Assembly (NCBI RefSeq): GCF_900197575.1
Contig: NZ_FZLN01000001.1
Location: 682,001-746,000 of the forward strand
Reading direction: 5' to 3'
Length of the DNA stretch: 64,000 nucleotides
Source: Acinetobacter apis
GTDB lineage: Bacteria; Pseudomonadota; Gammaproteobacteria; Pseudomonadales; Moraxellaceae
The notes below the pieces were generated by a model that saw only the letters and a list, made by a program, of their open reading frames with translations, was not told where the DNA came from and did no database searches. Both the position numbers and the translations under genes were made by a program. Below are positions 19,616 to 29,307 of this stretch, piece after piece. Position 1 is the stretch's first letter. Each line of letters starts with the position of its first letter.

Positions 19616-20209
19616 ATGTTAGGACAACACCACGTATTAAAAAAACGATATGACTCATGGATTTATAGAAACTTTACTGTTTATAGTGGCTATTTTATTT
19701 TATTTTGTGCATTCATACTCAGTTCAGGCTGTTCAACACTTGGGCCACATGGTGGCTCTGTCGAAAAACGTGCAAATAAATTGTCTGCCGCTTTACAAAG
19801 AGCCTATCAAGTTCCAAGCTTTACTGCGAACCGTTTATCACCGTGGATTATTCAAAGCGCTGATCGATATCAAGTGCCTGCTGAATGGATTGCTGCCACC
19901 ATTAAACAAGAATCAGGTTATCGTAGCGGTTTAACCTCCTCAGGTGGTGCCGTCGGGTTGAGTCAAATTATTCCAAGTTATTGGTCTGCTGTATGCCCGG
20001 GCGATTTATATCAAGACCGAGGTAATATTGAGTGCAATGCATTTATTCTTGCACGTTATGAAAAGCAAGCAGGTTCTTGGTTTAAAGCAGCAGCATATTA
20101 CAATGTGGGACCATCAGGTTATGAATCGAGCTTTTGGACAAGACATAAAGCAAAAAAATATGCTCGAAGTGTAAAACGTTATAAAAAGCAGTTACAAAAA
20201 GCCTTATAA
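19616..20209 (+). CDS. SLT-domain lytic transglycosylase, probable lipoprotein
   Basis: A 197-residue peptidoglycan-cleaving enzyme. The N-terminal hydrophobic segment (about 22-38) ends in LSSGC, a weak lipobox with Cys39, so the protein is probably anchored to a membrane facing the periplasm. The transglycosylase SLT domain follows: IKQESGYRSG carries the catalytic Glu99, then GAVGLSQIIPSYW and YYNVGPSGY. AGGAAA lies 6 bp before the ATG. It is shorter than MltC/Slt70 and consists of little more than the catalytic domain. Confidence 0.87.
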   Translation: MLGQHHVLKKRYDSWIYRNFTVYSGYFILFCAFILSSGCSTLGPHGGSVEKRANKLSAALQRAYQVPSFTANRLSPWIIQSADRYQVPAEWIAATIKQESGYRSGLTSSGGAVGLSQIIPSYWSAVCPGDLYQDRGNIECNAFILARYEKQAGSWFKAAAYYNVGPSGYESSFWTRHKAKKYARSVKRYKKQLQKAL

Positions 20210-20287
20210 TTTAAGATATGTTTAATCGCTCAACGTGACGATACACCCTAAATATTCACTTTACATTTTTGCTTCACCATCACTTAA

Positions 20288-21277
20288 ATGGTTTTATTAT
20301 CCATGTCTCGTATTTCCTTCCTTCCTGACAAGTTCAGTAGTTTAATTTTTGCCATGTTGGTCTTGGCTACGCTTCTACCTATTTCAGGACAAGCTGCACA
20401 TTACTTTAATATCCTAACCAATGTTGCAATTGCGCTATTGTTCTTCTTACATGGCGCCAAATTATCAAGAGAAGCAGTCATTGCAGGCATAACCCATTGG
20501 CGTTTGCACTTATTTATTTTTGCTGCAACCTTTGTCATGTTTCCCCTGCTCGGTTTTTTACTCAAACCGATTATAGAACCCTTATTAGGCTCTTCATTGT
20601 ATTTAGGCATTTTATATTTATGCTTGTTGCCATCCACAGTACAATCATCTATTGCATTTACCTCCATTGCCAAAGGCAATGTGCCCGCTGCATTATGTAG
20701 TGCTTCAGCATCGAATATTATAGGGATGTTTTTAACCCCAGTGTTGGTCAGTTGGCTCATTACTCAGCAGCATGTTGAGCATCAAAGCTCTAATTTTGGT
20801 GCAGCAACAAACATTATTTTGCTTCTATTTGTTCCCTTTGTGCTAGGACAACTCTTAAGATCTACCATGCAACCTTTCTTAAAAAAACATGCATCAAGTG
20901 TCAAATTGGTTGATCAAGGTTCTATTTTAATGGTGGTATATTCTGCATTTAGTGAAGCAGTCATTGAAGGAATTTGGCATCAAGTGTCTTCAAGTACTTT
21001 GATTTACTTGTTAATTGTTTGTTCAGGCTTACTTGCTATCATGATGTTACTCATTCATTTTAGCAGTAAAAAGCTCGGGTTTAATTCAGCCGATCAAATT
21101 ACCATTTTATTTTGTGGTTCTAAAAAGACTTTGGCCAGTGGTGTGCCAATGGCAAAAATTCTTTTCGCAGGACAACCCTTTGGTTTAATTTTACTGCCAT
21201 TGATGTTATTTCATCAAATACAGTTAATTACCTGCGGGATTCTTGCACAAAAATTTTCAAAAAAAACAGATACATAA
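20288..21277 (+). CDS. Bile acid:sodium symporter family membrane protein (YfeH-like)
   Basis: A 329-residue integral membrane protein with about nine or ten hydrophobic segments. The pattern FFLHGAKLSREAV, then LLPSTVQSSIAFTSIAKGN and the late GSKKTLASGVPMAKILF, is typical of the SBF-like group that includes YfeH. The substrate is unknown. Some relatives take up organic acids or sulfur compounds. The neighbouring sulfate operon is suggestive but not evidence. The ATG at 20288 has a poor ribosome-binding site, and the ATG at 20303 is an alternative. Confidence 0.85.
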   Translation: MVLLSMSRISFLPDKFSSLIFAMLVLATLLPISGQAAHYFNILTNVAIALLFFLHGAKLSREAVIAGITHWRLHLFIFAATFVMFPLLGFLLKPIIEPLLGSSLYLGILYLCLLPSTVQSSIAFTSIAKGNVPAALCSASASNIIGMFLTPVLVSWLITQQHVEHQSSNFGAATNIILLLFVPFVLGQLLRSTMQPFLKKHASSVKLVDQGSILMVVYSAFSEAVIEGIWHQVSSSTLIYLLIVCSGLLAIMMLLIHFSSKKLGFNSADQITILFCGSKKTLASGVPMAKILFAGQPFGLILLPLMLFHQIQLITCGILAQKFSKKTDT

Positions 21278-21314
21278 TTTCAAAGATCGCTTTAAGAATC
21301 CAACCAAACGATAT

Positions 21315-21349
21315 AAAGAAATCATCCTACACTCAAGGAGGATTTCTTT
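21315..21349 (+). terminator. Hairpin after the symporter gene
   Basis: 21315-21327 pairs with 21337-21349 in a 13-position stem with one A-G mismatch and a 9-base loop. The 3' arm ends in TTTCTTT. It lies 38 bp past the stop. Confidence 0.65.
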
Positions 21350-21455
21350 ATTCGATTTATTCATATAAACATTAATTTTTATTATTTTTTATGCTTACTT
21401 ATCACAGGTATTCTTCTCTCCAGAACAGGAACGAACAAGCACATGGGGATAACGA

Positions 21456-22463
21456 ATGCAACTTAATCAAATCAAAATCGGTCTTTTTGCTGTATTACTT
21501 GGACTATCATCCGTAAGTATTGCAGCTAAAGACTTTTTAAACGTCTCTTATGATCCAACACGCGAACTTTATACAGATATTAATAAAGCGTATGGTGATT
21601 ATTGGAAACAAAAAACAGGCGAATCTGTAAACTTTAAACAGTCTCATGGTGGATCAGGCAAACAAGCGCGTGCCGTTATTGATGGGCTTGATGCCGATGT
21701 TGTGACATTGGCCCTTGCAGCGGATATTGATGCAATTGCAGAAAAAACAGGTAAACTGCCGTCAAATTGGCAACAGCGCTTCCCGCAAAACTCAACACCT
21801 TATACATCTACCATTGTATTTTTAGTTCGCAAAGACAACCCTAAGCAAATAAAAGATTGGAACGATTTGATTCGTCCAGATGTTGCGATTATCACGCCGA
21901 ACCCTAAAACATCAGGTGGTGCACGTTGGAACTACCTAGCAGCATGGGCATGGGCAAAACATCAACCAGGTGGTAATGATAAGACAGCACAAGAATTTGT
22001 ACGTAAAATTTACAAAAATACCAAAGTACTTGACTCAGGTGCACGTGGTGCAACCACAACCTTTGCTGAGCGTGGTATTGGTGATGTGTTATTGGCTTGG
22101 GAAAATGAAGCTTATCTTGCAGTCCGTGAACAACCGAACAAGTTTGAAATTATTACACCATCGCTTTCAATTTTAGCTGAACCACCAGTTGCAATTGTTG
22201 ATAAAAACGTGCAAAAAGATGGTAATGAAGCGCTTGCAAAAGGCTATCTCAACTTTTTATACTCTCCATTAGCACAAGATATTATTGCTAAAAACTACTA
22301 CCGCCCAAGAAATCAAAAGGTACTTAAAAAATACAGCAATGTATTTAAGCCATTGAAATTGGTCACGATTGACCAAGAATTTGGCGGTTGGACGAAAGTA
22401 CAAAAAACACATTTCGACAATAATGGTATTTTTGACCAAATCGTAAAAGAAAACCAAAAATAA
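21456..22463 (+). CDS. sbp: Periplasmic sulfate-binding protein of the sulfate ABC transporter
   Basis: A 335-residue periplasmic solute-binding protein that delivers sulfate or thiosulfate to CysT-CysW-CysA. Residues 1-24 form a signal peptide ([10 protein letters not shown] around the cleavage site). [34 protein letters not shown] and [19 protein letters not shown] are hallmark ligand-binding segments of Sbp/CysP proteins. GGGGATA lies upstream of the ATG. It begins the operon sbp-hydrolase-cysT-cysW-cysA-cysB. Whether the ligand is sulfate (Sbp) or thiosulfate (CysP) cannot be fixed from the sequence. Confidence 0.92.
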   Translation: MQLNQIKIGLFAVLLGLSSVSIAAKDFLNVSYDPTRELYTDINKAYGDYWKQKTGESVNFKQSHGGSGKQARAVIDGLDADVVTLALAADIDAIAEKTGKLPSNWQQRFPQNSTPYTSTIVFLVRKDNPKQIKDWNDLIRPDVAIITPNPKTSGGARWNYLAAWAWAKHQPGGNDKTAQEFVRKIYKNTKVLDSGARGATTTFAERGIGDVLLAWENEAYLAVREQPNKFEIITPSLSILAEPPVAIVDKNVQKDGNEALAKGYLNFLYSPLAQDIIAKNYYRPRNQKVLKKYSNVFKPLKLVTIDQEFGGWTKVQKTHFDNNGIFDQIVKENQK

Positions 22464-22487
22464 GTTTGAAAACAGGGAGTCTGAGAT

Positions 22488-23114
22488 ATGCCTAAATTTC
22501 ATAGCATCATTGTACCAGGCGTAGGTGGCAGCAATGAACACCACTGGCAGTCATGGATTGAAAAGCGCTTATCTCATGTAACTCGTGTTGAACAAAACTG
22601 GGATCAACCTATTTTAAATCAATGGGTTGATCAATGGATTAACGTGATCCAAAGTACCGACCTTCCTGTACAAGTCATTGCACATAGTTTTGGATGTTTA
22701 ACCAGTATTGCCGCTTTAGCTGAACACCCAACGATACAACATCGTATTAAAAAATTAATTCTTGTTGCACCTGCAAATCCAATCCGTTTTAGCGAGACAG
22801 GTTTTGCACACACTGAGGCTGAAAGCTTTTTTGAATATTTCAAGCAAATTCAAATCACTGTACCGAGTATCATGTTAATCAGTGAAAATGATCCTTGGCT
22901 TGAATATGAGGATGCAAAATACTTTGCAGAAATATGGAAAATCCCCTATGTTAACCTTGGGAAGGTTGGACATATTAATGTGGATGCAGGTTTTGGTACC
23001 TTTCCAGAGCTTTTGCCACATTTACTCTCTAAACCAAAAAAACGGATACTTGATAGCTCATCATACTCAATTTTAAAAAGCCATCAGCACAATTTTTTAG
23101 TTGAATCACTCTGA
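22488..23114 (+). CDS. RBBP9/YdeN family alpha/beta hydrolase
   Basis: A 208-residue serine hydrolase of the RBBP9/YdeN family. VPGVGGSNEHHWQSW is the family oxyanion region, AHSFGC (65-70) contains the nucleophile Ser67, SENDPW gives the acid, and KVGHIN supplies the catalytic histidine. The C-terminus continues about 25 residues past the fold. Its physiological substrate is unknown. It sits between sbp and cysT (spacings 24 and 28 bp) with a GGGAG ribosome-binding site, so it is expressed with the sulfate transporter, which suggests a role in sulfur scavenging. Confidence 0.85.
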   Translation: MPKFHSIIVPGVGGSNEHHWQSWIEKRLSHVTRVEQNWDQPILNQWVDQWINVIQSTDLPVQVIAHSFGCLTSIAALAEHPTIQHRIKKLILVAPANPIRFSETGFAHTEAESFFEYFKQIQITVPSIMLISENDPWLEYEDAKYFAEIWKIPYVNLGKVGHINVDAGFGTFPELLPHLLSKPKKRILDSSSYSILKSHQHNFLVESL

Positions 23115-23142
23115 TTTGATTCAATGGATGTAAGAGATCGTA

Positions 23143-23973
23143 ATGCGAAATAACAAAGCAGTTTTACCAGGTTTTGGCTTATCTTTAGGTTATACAATTT
23201 TATATTTATCCATTATTGTATTTATACCTTTATCCGCCGTATTCATCAAATCACTCGGCATTGGCTGGGAGGGGCTACTCGGCATTCTGCAAGATACCCG
23301 TATCCTCAAAGCACTTCAGCTCAGTTTCACCACAGCGTTGATCGCAGCACTCATTAATGTTGTTTTAGGGTTTTTATTGGCATGGTGTCTAGTACGCTAT
23401 ACTTTTCCTGCGAAGCGTATCATTGATGCTTTAATCGATTTACCTTTTGCATTACCAACTGCTGTTGCAGGAATTGCCCTGACCTCTTTATACGCATCAA
23501 CCGGTTGGGTGGGTCAATACTTAGAACCTCTCGGCATTAAAATTGCCTATACCTCAGTTGGTATTACCTTGGCTTTAATTTTTATTGGTATTCCCTTTGT
23601 TGTACGTACAGTTCAGCCAGTTTTAAGTGATTTAGAAACCGAGCTTGAAGAAGCATCTTCAGCTTTAGGTGCAACCAGATGGCAAACTTTTCGCTATGTC
23701 ATTTTTCCAATTATTTTACCACCCCTCATCACAGGCTTTGCTTTGGCTTTCGCACGCGGTGTTGGTGAATATGGTTCAGTGATTTTTATTGCTGGCAATC
23801 AGCCTTATAAAACTGAAATTGCGCCATTAATGATTATTTCGCGTTTAGAAGAATATGACTATGCTGGTGCAACCACTATTGCTGTCATTATGTTAGTACT
23901 GTCATTTGTTATTTTGTTGCTGATTAATATTCTACAATCGTGGGCAACCCATCGTACCGGGAGAAATGTGTAA
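23143..23973 (+). CDS. cysT: Sulfate ABC transporter permease CysT
   Basis: One of the two inner-membrane permease subunits of the sulfate/thiosulfate importer. The 276-residue protein has six predicted membrane segments. The ABC-contact loop is visible as [21 protein letters not shown] (around 172-192), and [15 protein letters not shown] is typical of CysT. Its stop overlaps the cysW start (TAATG), so the two subunits are translationally coupled. Confidence 0.95.
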   Translation: MRNNKAVLPGFGLSLGYTILYLSIIVFIPLSAVFIKSLGIGWEGLLGILQDTRILKALQLSFTTALIAALINVVLGFLLAWCLVRYTFPAKRIIDALIDLPFALPTAVAGIALTSLYASTGWVGQYLEPLGIKIAYTSVGITLALIFIGIPFVVRTVQPVLSDLETELEEASSALGATRWQTFRYVIFPIILPPLITGFALAFARGVGEYGSVIFIAGNQPYKTEIAPLMIISRLEEYDYAGATTIAVIMLVLSFVILLLINILQSWATHRTGRNV

Positions 23974-24851
23974 TGAGTGGTTCAAATAATGCACATGATC
24001 TTGCTTATAAACTACAAAGCAAAGATGCTACCCGAGAAGCCAATTGGGTTCGATACTTATTACTGACTTTAAGTTTAATTTGTTTTTTAAGCTTATTAAT
24101 TTTGCCATTAATCTTGGTGTTTGTAGAAGCATTTCGACAAGGCATACAAGTTTATTTCCAAGCACTTATCGAGCCTGACACCCTTGCTGCGGTCAAGCTA
24201 ACGTTGTTAACTGCAGTGATTGCTGTACCGCTTAATGTCGTCTTTGGTGTTGCTGCAGCATGGGCTGTGGCTAAATTCAATTTCAGAGGAAAAACTTTAT
24301 TAACTACATTAATTGATACGCCATTTTCTGTATCTCCTGTAATTGCAGGATTAATGTTGGTACTTATCTTTGGTACACAAGGTTGGATGGGCACTTGGTT
24401 GCAAGAACATAATATTCAAGTGTTATATTCAGTACCAGCCATTGTCATTGCGACTATTTTTATTACTGTGCCATTTGTTGCCCGAGAACTTATTCCATTA
24501 ATGCAAGCGCAAGGCAATGAAGAAGAAGAAGCTGCTATTTTGCTCGGTGCCTCAGGTTGGGTGACATTTTGGAAAATTACGCTACCTAATATTAAATGGG
24601 GACTTTTATACGGCGTTATTCTGTGTAATGCCCGTGCAATGGGTGAGTTTGGTGCGGTATCTGTGGTTTCAGGTCATATCCGTGGTGAAACCAATACCCT
24701 GCCTTTGCATGTAGAAATTTTATACAACGATTATAGTTATAGTGCTGCTTTTGCTGTGGCCTCGTTATTAGCATTTTTGGCAATTATTACTCTTGTGATT
24801 AAAACATGGGTTGAAGTCCGCCAAGAAAAAAATAGTTCAAGTGCATCATAG
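23973..24851 (+). CDS. cysW: Sulfate ABC transporter permease CysW
   Basis: The partner permease of CysT. The 292-residue chain has six membrane segments after a polar N-terminal region of about 30 residues. The loop EEEAAILLGASGWVTFWKITLP contacts CysA, and ARAMGEFGAVSVVSGHIRG is specific to CysW. An upstream in-frame start would lie inside cysT; the ATG at 23973 overlaps the cysT stop as TAATG, which I take as the real start. cysA follows after 12 bp. Confidence 0.95.
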   Translation: MSGSNNAHDLAYKLQSKDATREANWVRYLLLTLSLICFLSLLILPLILVFVEAFRQGIQVYFQALIEPDTLAAVKLTLLTAVIAVPLNVVFGVAAAWAVAKFNFRGKTLLTTLIDTPFSVSPVIAGLMLVLIFGTQGWMGTWLQEHNIQVLYSVPAIVIATIFITVPFVARELIPLMQAQGNEEEEAAILLGASGWVTFWKITLPNIKWGLLYGVILCNARAMGEFGAVSVVSGHIRGETNTLPLHVEILYNDYSYSAAFAVASLLAFLAIITLVIKTWVEVRQEKNSSSAS

Positions 24852-24863
24852 GGAGCATGAAAC

Positions 24864-25925
24864 ATGAGTATTCAAGTTAAAAATATCGAAAAAAACTTTG
24901 GCAGTTTTCAAGCTCTCAACAACATCAGTTTAGACTTTCCTGAAGGTCAATTGGTTGCGCTATTGGGGCCATCTGGTTGTGGTAAAACTACACTCTTACG
25001 CATTATTGCAGGACTTGAAAAAGCAGATGCAGGGCAAATTATTTTAGAAGGGACTGATGCCACTAAAACCCATGTACGGGATCGTCAAGTTGGCTTTGTT
25101 TTTCAACACTATGCCTTGTTTCGACATATGACGGTATTTGACAATGTCGCTTTTGGTTTACGTGTTCGTCCACGCACTACACGCCCGTCAGATGCAGAAA
25201 TTTCAAAACGTGTACATCAACTTTTAGAATTGGTACAGCTTGATTTTTTATCTGATCGTTACCCATCACAATTGTCAGGTGGACAACGTCAGCGTATTGC
25301 CTTAGCTCGTGCGCTTGCTGTGGAACCAAGCGTGTTGTTACTAGATGAACCATTTGGTGCGCTTGATGCCAAAGTCAGAAAAGAATTGCGCCGTTGGTTG
25401 CGTAACTTGCATGATGAATTACACATCACTTCGATCTTTGTGACCCATGACCAAGAAGAAGCTTTAGAAGTAGCCGATAAAATTGTAGTGATGAATAAAG
25501 GAAATATTGAGCAAATTGGTTCACCACGTGAAGTTTATGAAACACCACAAACTCCATTTGTATTTGACTTCCTAGGGCAAGCCAATCGCTTTGAAGGCAC
25601 AAGTAAAAATGGCACCTTGTATTTAGGTGATGACCAATTGAAGTTACATTCAGCACAACACGATGGTGGCTTAATTGCATTTGCTCGACCACATGAACTG
25701 ACAATTCATACCACACACACGGCTAATGCCATTGAAGCAACCTTCTTACGTTATGTATGGGTGGCAGGAAAAATTATTGCTGAATTGCAAGATCGTTCAA
25801 ACCAACCTATTGAAATTTTAGTATCACCAGAACAAGCAGCAGCGCAAGAACTGTCTGCCAACCAAAAAGTATGGATCACTGCTCAACATTTGCATACTTT
25901 TGAAAAAAATGAACTATCCGCTTAA
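24864..25925 (+). CDS. cysA: Sulfate/thiosulfate ABC transporter ATPase CysA
   Basis: The ATPase that powers sulfate import. The 353-residue protein has Walker [10 protein letters not shown] (35-43), the signature LSGGQRQR, Walker [13 protein letters not shown] and the switch histidine in [16 protein letters not shown]-terminal TOBE-like regulatory domain spans about 240-350. GGGAG precedes the ATG. It forms a complex with CysT and CysW and receives sulfate from the binding protein encoded at the start of the operon. Confidence 0.95.
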   Translation: MSIQVKNIEKNFGSFQALNNISLDFPEGQLVALLGPSGCGKTTLLRIIAGLEKADAGQIILEGTDATKTHVRDRQVGFVFQHYALFRHMTVFDNVAFGLRVRPRTTRPSDAEISKRVHQLLELVQLDFLSDRYPSQLSGGQRQRIALARALAVEPSVLLLDEPFGALDAKVRKELRRWLRNLHDELHITSIFVTHDQEEALEVADKIVVMNKGNIEQIGSPREVYETPQTPFVFDFLGQANRFEGTSKNGTLYLGDDQLKLHSAQHDGGLIAFARPHELTIHTTHTANAIEATFLRYVWVAGKIIAELQDRSNQPIEILVSPEQAAAQELSANQKVWITAQHLHTFEKNELSA

Positions 25926-25942
25926 AATGAGAGCATGAGTCT

Positions 25943-26866
25943 ATGAATTTTCAACAATTAAGAATTATCCGAGAAACCGTAAGACAAAACTTTAATCTTA
26001 CGGAAGCATCTGCCGCACTGTTTACTTCACAATCTGGCGTAAGTAAGCACATTAAAGATTTAGAAGATGAGTTGGGTGTGCAGCTGTTTATCCGTAAAGG
26101 AAAACGTCTACTTGGCCTAACAGAGCCTGGAAAGGCCTTGCTTGGGGTTGTTGAACGCATGTTAATTGATGCGGACAACATTAAACGCTTGGCTGATGAA
26201 TTTAATAAAATTGATGAAGGCACATTAACGATTGCAACTACGCATACACAAGCACGTTATATTCTGCCGCCAATCGTCAACTTATTTAAAAAGCAATTTC
26301 CAAAAGTACATTTGATTCTACAACAAGCTAGCCCTAATGAAATTGTAGATATGCTGTTGAAAGGTCAAGCTGATATTGGTATTGCAACTGAGTCACTGAC
26401 CAATGAAGACAATTTGGCAGGTATTCCTTACTATACATGGCAACATAGTATTATTACACCGCCTGACCACCCTTTAACACGCTTAGACAAAATTACCTTA
26501 GAAGACTTAGTCAAATACCCAATTGTCACTTACCATGAAGGTTTTACAGGCCGCTCTAAAATTGACCAAGCATTTGCTGATGCTGAATTAGATGCAGATA
26601 TTGTTATGTCTGCGCTCGATGCCGATGTGATTAAAACCTATGTTGAACTAGGCATGGGTATTGGGATTATTAATAATATTGCTTACGATGCCAAACGTGA
26701 TCAACATTTAGCCCAAATTAAAACCTCAGTATTTGATATTAACACCACATGGATTGCTGTGCGTAAAGGTCATTTATTGCGTGGATATGGATATAACTTT
26801 ATCTCTTTATGTTCGCCTGATGCCAATATTGCAATGCTTAAAAAAGCAGCTTATCCTGAAGAATAA
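25943..26866 (+). CDS. cysB: LysR-type regulator CysB
   Basis: CysB activates sulfur-assimilation genes when N- or O-acetylserine accumulates. The 307-residue protein begins MNFQQLRIIRETVRQNFNLTEA, the usual CysB N-terminus, with the winged helix-turn-helix at about 1-60 (TSQSGVSKHIKDLEDELGVQLF). The effector domain contains TTHTQARYILPP, typical of CysB. It lies 17 bp after cysA, so sulfate starvation would raise its own expression with the transporter. A terminator follows. Confidence 0.92.
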   Translation: MNFQQLRIIRETVRQNFNLTEASAALFTSQSGVSKHIKDLEDELGVQLFIRKGKRLLGLTEPGKALLGVVERMLIDADNIKRLADEFNKIDEGTLTIATTHTQARYILPPIVNLFKKQFPKVHLILQQASPNEIVDMLLKGQADIGIATESLTNEDNLAGIPYYTWQHSIITPPDHPLTRLDKITLEDLVKYPIVTYHEGFTGRSKIDQAFADAELDADIVMSALDADVIKTYVELGMGIGIINNIAYDAKRDQHLAQIKTSVFDINTTWIAVRKGHLLRGYGYNFISLCSPDANIAMLKKAAYPEE

Positions 26867-26910
26867 AATTAAAAATAAACTTAGGCTATTCATAACCTTC
26901 GGTTGATCCC

Positions 26911-26938
26911 AAAACCCATCCATTTAATGATGGGTTTT
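26911..26938 (+). terminator. Terminator of the sulfate operon
   Basis: AAAACCCATC (26911-26920) and GATGGGTTTT (26929-26938) form a perfect 10-bp stem with an 8-base loop, 44 bp after the cysB stop. Confidence 0.85.
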
Positions 26939-27192
26939 ATCATTTGAGCTAATCGAATAAAGTTATAAAATGTTTTAATGTAAAATTAATAACCAATTAA
27001 ATCAAATATTTAAATTTATTTTATATACTATTAAATATTTTATGAAATTAAAATATATAAAACATTAAATTAAATACTAAAAAGCGTTTGATTATAAAAT
27101 TCATGTCACGCATTATACAGTTGAAAATGTAACACAAAGATCAAAAAATCAATCTTTTACACACTGAATATTGTTTTGAAGGTGAATTTACT
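26939..27192. other. AT-rich intergenic region before the aldehyde dehydrogenase
   Basis: With the preceding terminator, the stretch from 26867 to 27192 has no gene. The part after 26940 is very AT-rich, with runs of A and T and no recognisable operator, RNA gene or repeat. It probably contains the promoter of the aldehyde dehydrogenase gene. Confidence 0.5.
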
Positions 27193-28509
27193 ATGATGAA
27201 TGGAATGACAACTGAAAAGATCACAGCCATTTTTAATCGTCAGAAAGCTTTTTTTGCAGCACAAAATACTCAGCCGATCGAATTTCGTAAAACTCAATTA
27301 CTGAAATTAAAACAGGCGATTCTTGAGCATACCGATGAAATTATCACGGCTTTGGATTTAGATTTAGGTAAATCTAAAGATGAAGTGATGCTCGCTGAAA
27401 TTAACAATGTCATTCATGAAATTGATTTTCATCTAGAACACCTTGATGAATGGGCAAAAGATCAAGTGGTTCCTAATTTTGAGCATTATCCTCAAACGAC
27501 ACAAAGTCTCATTCGTCGCGAATCATTTGGTGTAACGTATATTATTTCACCATTTAACTACCCTCTTATGCTGACATTCAGTCCACTCATGGGGGCAATG
27601 ATTGGTGGGAATACTGCAATAATCAAACCATCTGAAAATACACCTCATAGCTCAAAGATCATCAAGAAAATTGTTGAGAGTGCGTTTGATGACTCATATA
27701 TTGCTGTAATTGAAGGCGCTATAGAAGAAAACCAAGCTTTACTTGCTTTACCATTTGACTTTATCTTTTTCACAGGCAGTCCGGCTGTTGGAAAAATTGT
27801 CATGCGTGCCGCAGCAGAACATCTTACTCCTGTTGTACTTGAACTTGGTGGCAAAAGCCCATGTATCATTTTAAATGACGCTGACTTAGACCAAGTTGTC
27901 GACAGCATCTGTTTTTCAAAATTTATTAATTCTGGACAAACATGTGTTGCACCTGACTATTTATATGTTCATGCAGCCATTCAAGATCAATTGGTTAATA
28001 AATTGATAGAACGCATTCAGTCTAACTATAGCGAACTTGGTCAAATTGGTAAGATTATTACGCAAAAGCAAGTTGAAAATCTTAATCGCTATGTGACTGC
28101 AAATGCTGAAAAAGTTGTCTTTGGTGGACAATACGATGTGGAAAAACGCTTATTTCAGCCAACGGTTATGAATGATGTAGTTTGGTCTGACAGTATTATG
28201 CAGCAAGAAATTTTTGGTCCTGTGTTTCCAATCCTGACTTTTAATGATCTTGCGGAAGTTGCAAGCAATGTTAATACGTATCATCCAAAACCTTTGTCTG
28301 CATATGTATTTACTAAAGACTATGCACTCGGTCATGAGTTGCTAAATTCAATTCCTGCAGGTGATGCACAAATTAATGGCACCATCATTCATGCTTTCTC
28401 ACCATATCTACCATTTGGTGGTATTGGTGGTTCAGGTATGGGCAACTATCATGGTAAACACAGCTATGAAACGTTTACTCATCAAAAATCAATTTTAGTT
28501 CATCAATAA
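27193..28509 (+). CDS. Aldehyde dehydrogenase, class 3-like
   Basis: A 438-residue NAD(P)-dependent aldehyde dehydrogenase. SPFNYPLMLTFSPLMGAM and the C-terminal GGSGMGNYHGKHSYETFTH are typical of the class 3/fatty and aromatic aldehyde branch. LELGGKSP carries the general base and NSGQTCVAPDY the catalytic cysteine. AAGGTG lies upstream of the ATG. It stands alone between terminators. The substrate could be a medium-chain or aromatic aldehyde, perhaps including products of the amine oxidase encoded nearby, but that link is only positional. Confidence 0.88.
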   Translation: MMNGMTTEKITAIFNRQKAFFAAQNTQPIEFRKTQLLKLKQAILEHTDEIITALDLDLGKSKDEVMLAEINNVIHEIDFHLEHLDEWAKDQVVPNFEHYPQTTQSLIRRESFGVTYIISPFNYPLMLTFSPLMGAMIGGNTAIIKPSENTPHSSKIIKKIVESAFDDSYIAVIEGAIEENQALLALPFDFIFFTGSPAVGKIVMRAAAEHLTPVVLELGGKSPCIILNDADLDQVVDSICFSKFINSGQTCVAPDYLYVHAAIQDQLVNKLIERIQSNYSELGQIGKIITQKQVENLNRYVTANAEKVVFGGQYDVEKRLFQPTVMNDVVWSDSIMQQEIFGPVFPILTFNDLAEVASNVNTYHPKPLSAYVFTKDYALGHELLNSIPAGDAQINGTIIHAFSPYLPFGGIGGSGMGNYHGKHSYETFTHQKSILVHQ

Positions 28510-28527
28510 TTAGTCTCGTCACGACAT

Positions 28528-28555
28528 AAAAAAGGTCTCAATAGAGGCCTTTTTT
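28528..28555 (+). terminator. Aldehyde dehydrogenase terminator
   Basis: GGTCTC (28534-28539) and GAGGCC (28544-28549) pair with one G-T wobble around the loop AATA, flanked by A6 and T6 runs. Confidence 0.88.
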
Positions 28556-28817
28556 ATTTTTTGCTTGGATCGTAAGCTCAAATATTACATGGATTATCAC
28601 AGTATTATTTCATGATTTCAGCATGACATATCATGGAATCTTAATACTTGGCATTTATGATGGATTGAATTCTAGTGATCTTCACTTATCAGGTCATTTC
28701 ATCTCGATATGAATAAGACTGTTCTTTAAATAGAACGCTCTAACCTTCTTTTCAGTATTTTTTAATTCTTTGTTTCTTGTTATCACTAAACACTGTGATT
28801 TATTACGGACAATATCC
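28556..28817. other. Intergenic region before doxX-like gene
   Basis: Together with the terminator this makes about 308 bases without a gene. I see no ORF, repeat or RNA gene in it. The promoter of the DoxX-family gene must lie here, but no strong -35/-10 pair stands out. Confidence 0.45.
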
Positions 28818-29249
28818 ATGTTTAACCCCAATCTTATGATCAAAAACATTGTGACACAATCATCAGTTCATGCATTCATTTTATTGCTTGGACGTGCGCT
28901 TTTGGCGTATTTATTCATTATTGCAGGCTGGGGGAAAATAGCATCTTACACAGCTACTGTCGGTTATATGGAATCTAAAGGTGTGCCGGGTGTGTTACTA
29001 CCCTTGACCATTTTAGCTGAATTTGGCGGTGGACTTGCTTTATTATTTGGCTTTCAGACTCGCCTGACAGCATTGGTTTTAGCTGTACTTAGCGTGATTA
29101 CCGCAATGATTTTTCATACAGGTACAGACAAGGCTCAAGTGATTAACTTTATGAAAAACATTTCAATTGCAGGTGGTTTTTTAATCCTGATGCTACACGG
29201 CGCAGGGCGTTTGAGCATCGACGCCTTGATTGAAAAAGAATCCTCTTAA
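28818..29249 (+). CDS. DoxX family membrane protein
   Basis: A 143-residue membrane protein of the DoxX family with about four hydrophobic helices. LLGRALLAYLFIIAGWGKI is the family signature, and YMESKGVPGVLLPLTILAEFGGGLALL follows. Members are linked to redox and oxidative-stress functions but the role of this one is unknown. I use the ATG at 28818; the in-frame TTG at 28770 has no ribosome-binding site and would add a polar stretch. It converges on the NAD(P)-binding gene across a perfect hairpin. Confidence 0.85.
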   Translation: MFNPNLMIKNIVTQSSVHAFILLLGRALLAYLFIIAGWGKIASYTATVGYMESKGVPGVLLPLTILAEFGGGLALLFGFQTRLTALVLAVLSVITAMIFHTGTDKAQVINFMKNISIAGGFLILMLHGAGRLSIDALIEKESS

Positions 29250-29267
29250 TATATTTAACAAGCTCAT

Positions 29268-29296
29268 AAGAGTAAGGCAAACCCTGCCTTACTCTT
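29268..29296. terminator. Bidirectional terminator, doxX-like / NAD(P)-binding gene
   Basis: A perfect 12-bp stem, 29268-29279 with 29285-29296, around a 5-base loop. It lies between two convergent stop codons. Confidence 0.85.
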
Positions 29297-29307
29297 CAAA
29301 TGATAAA

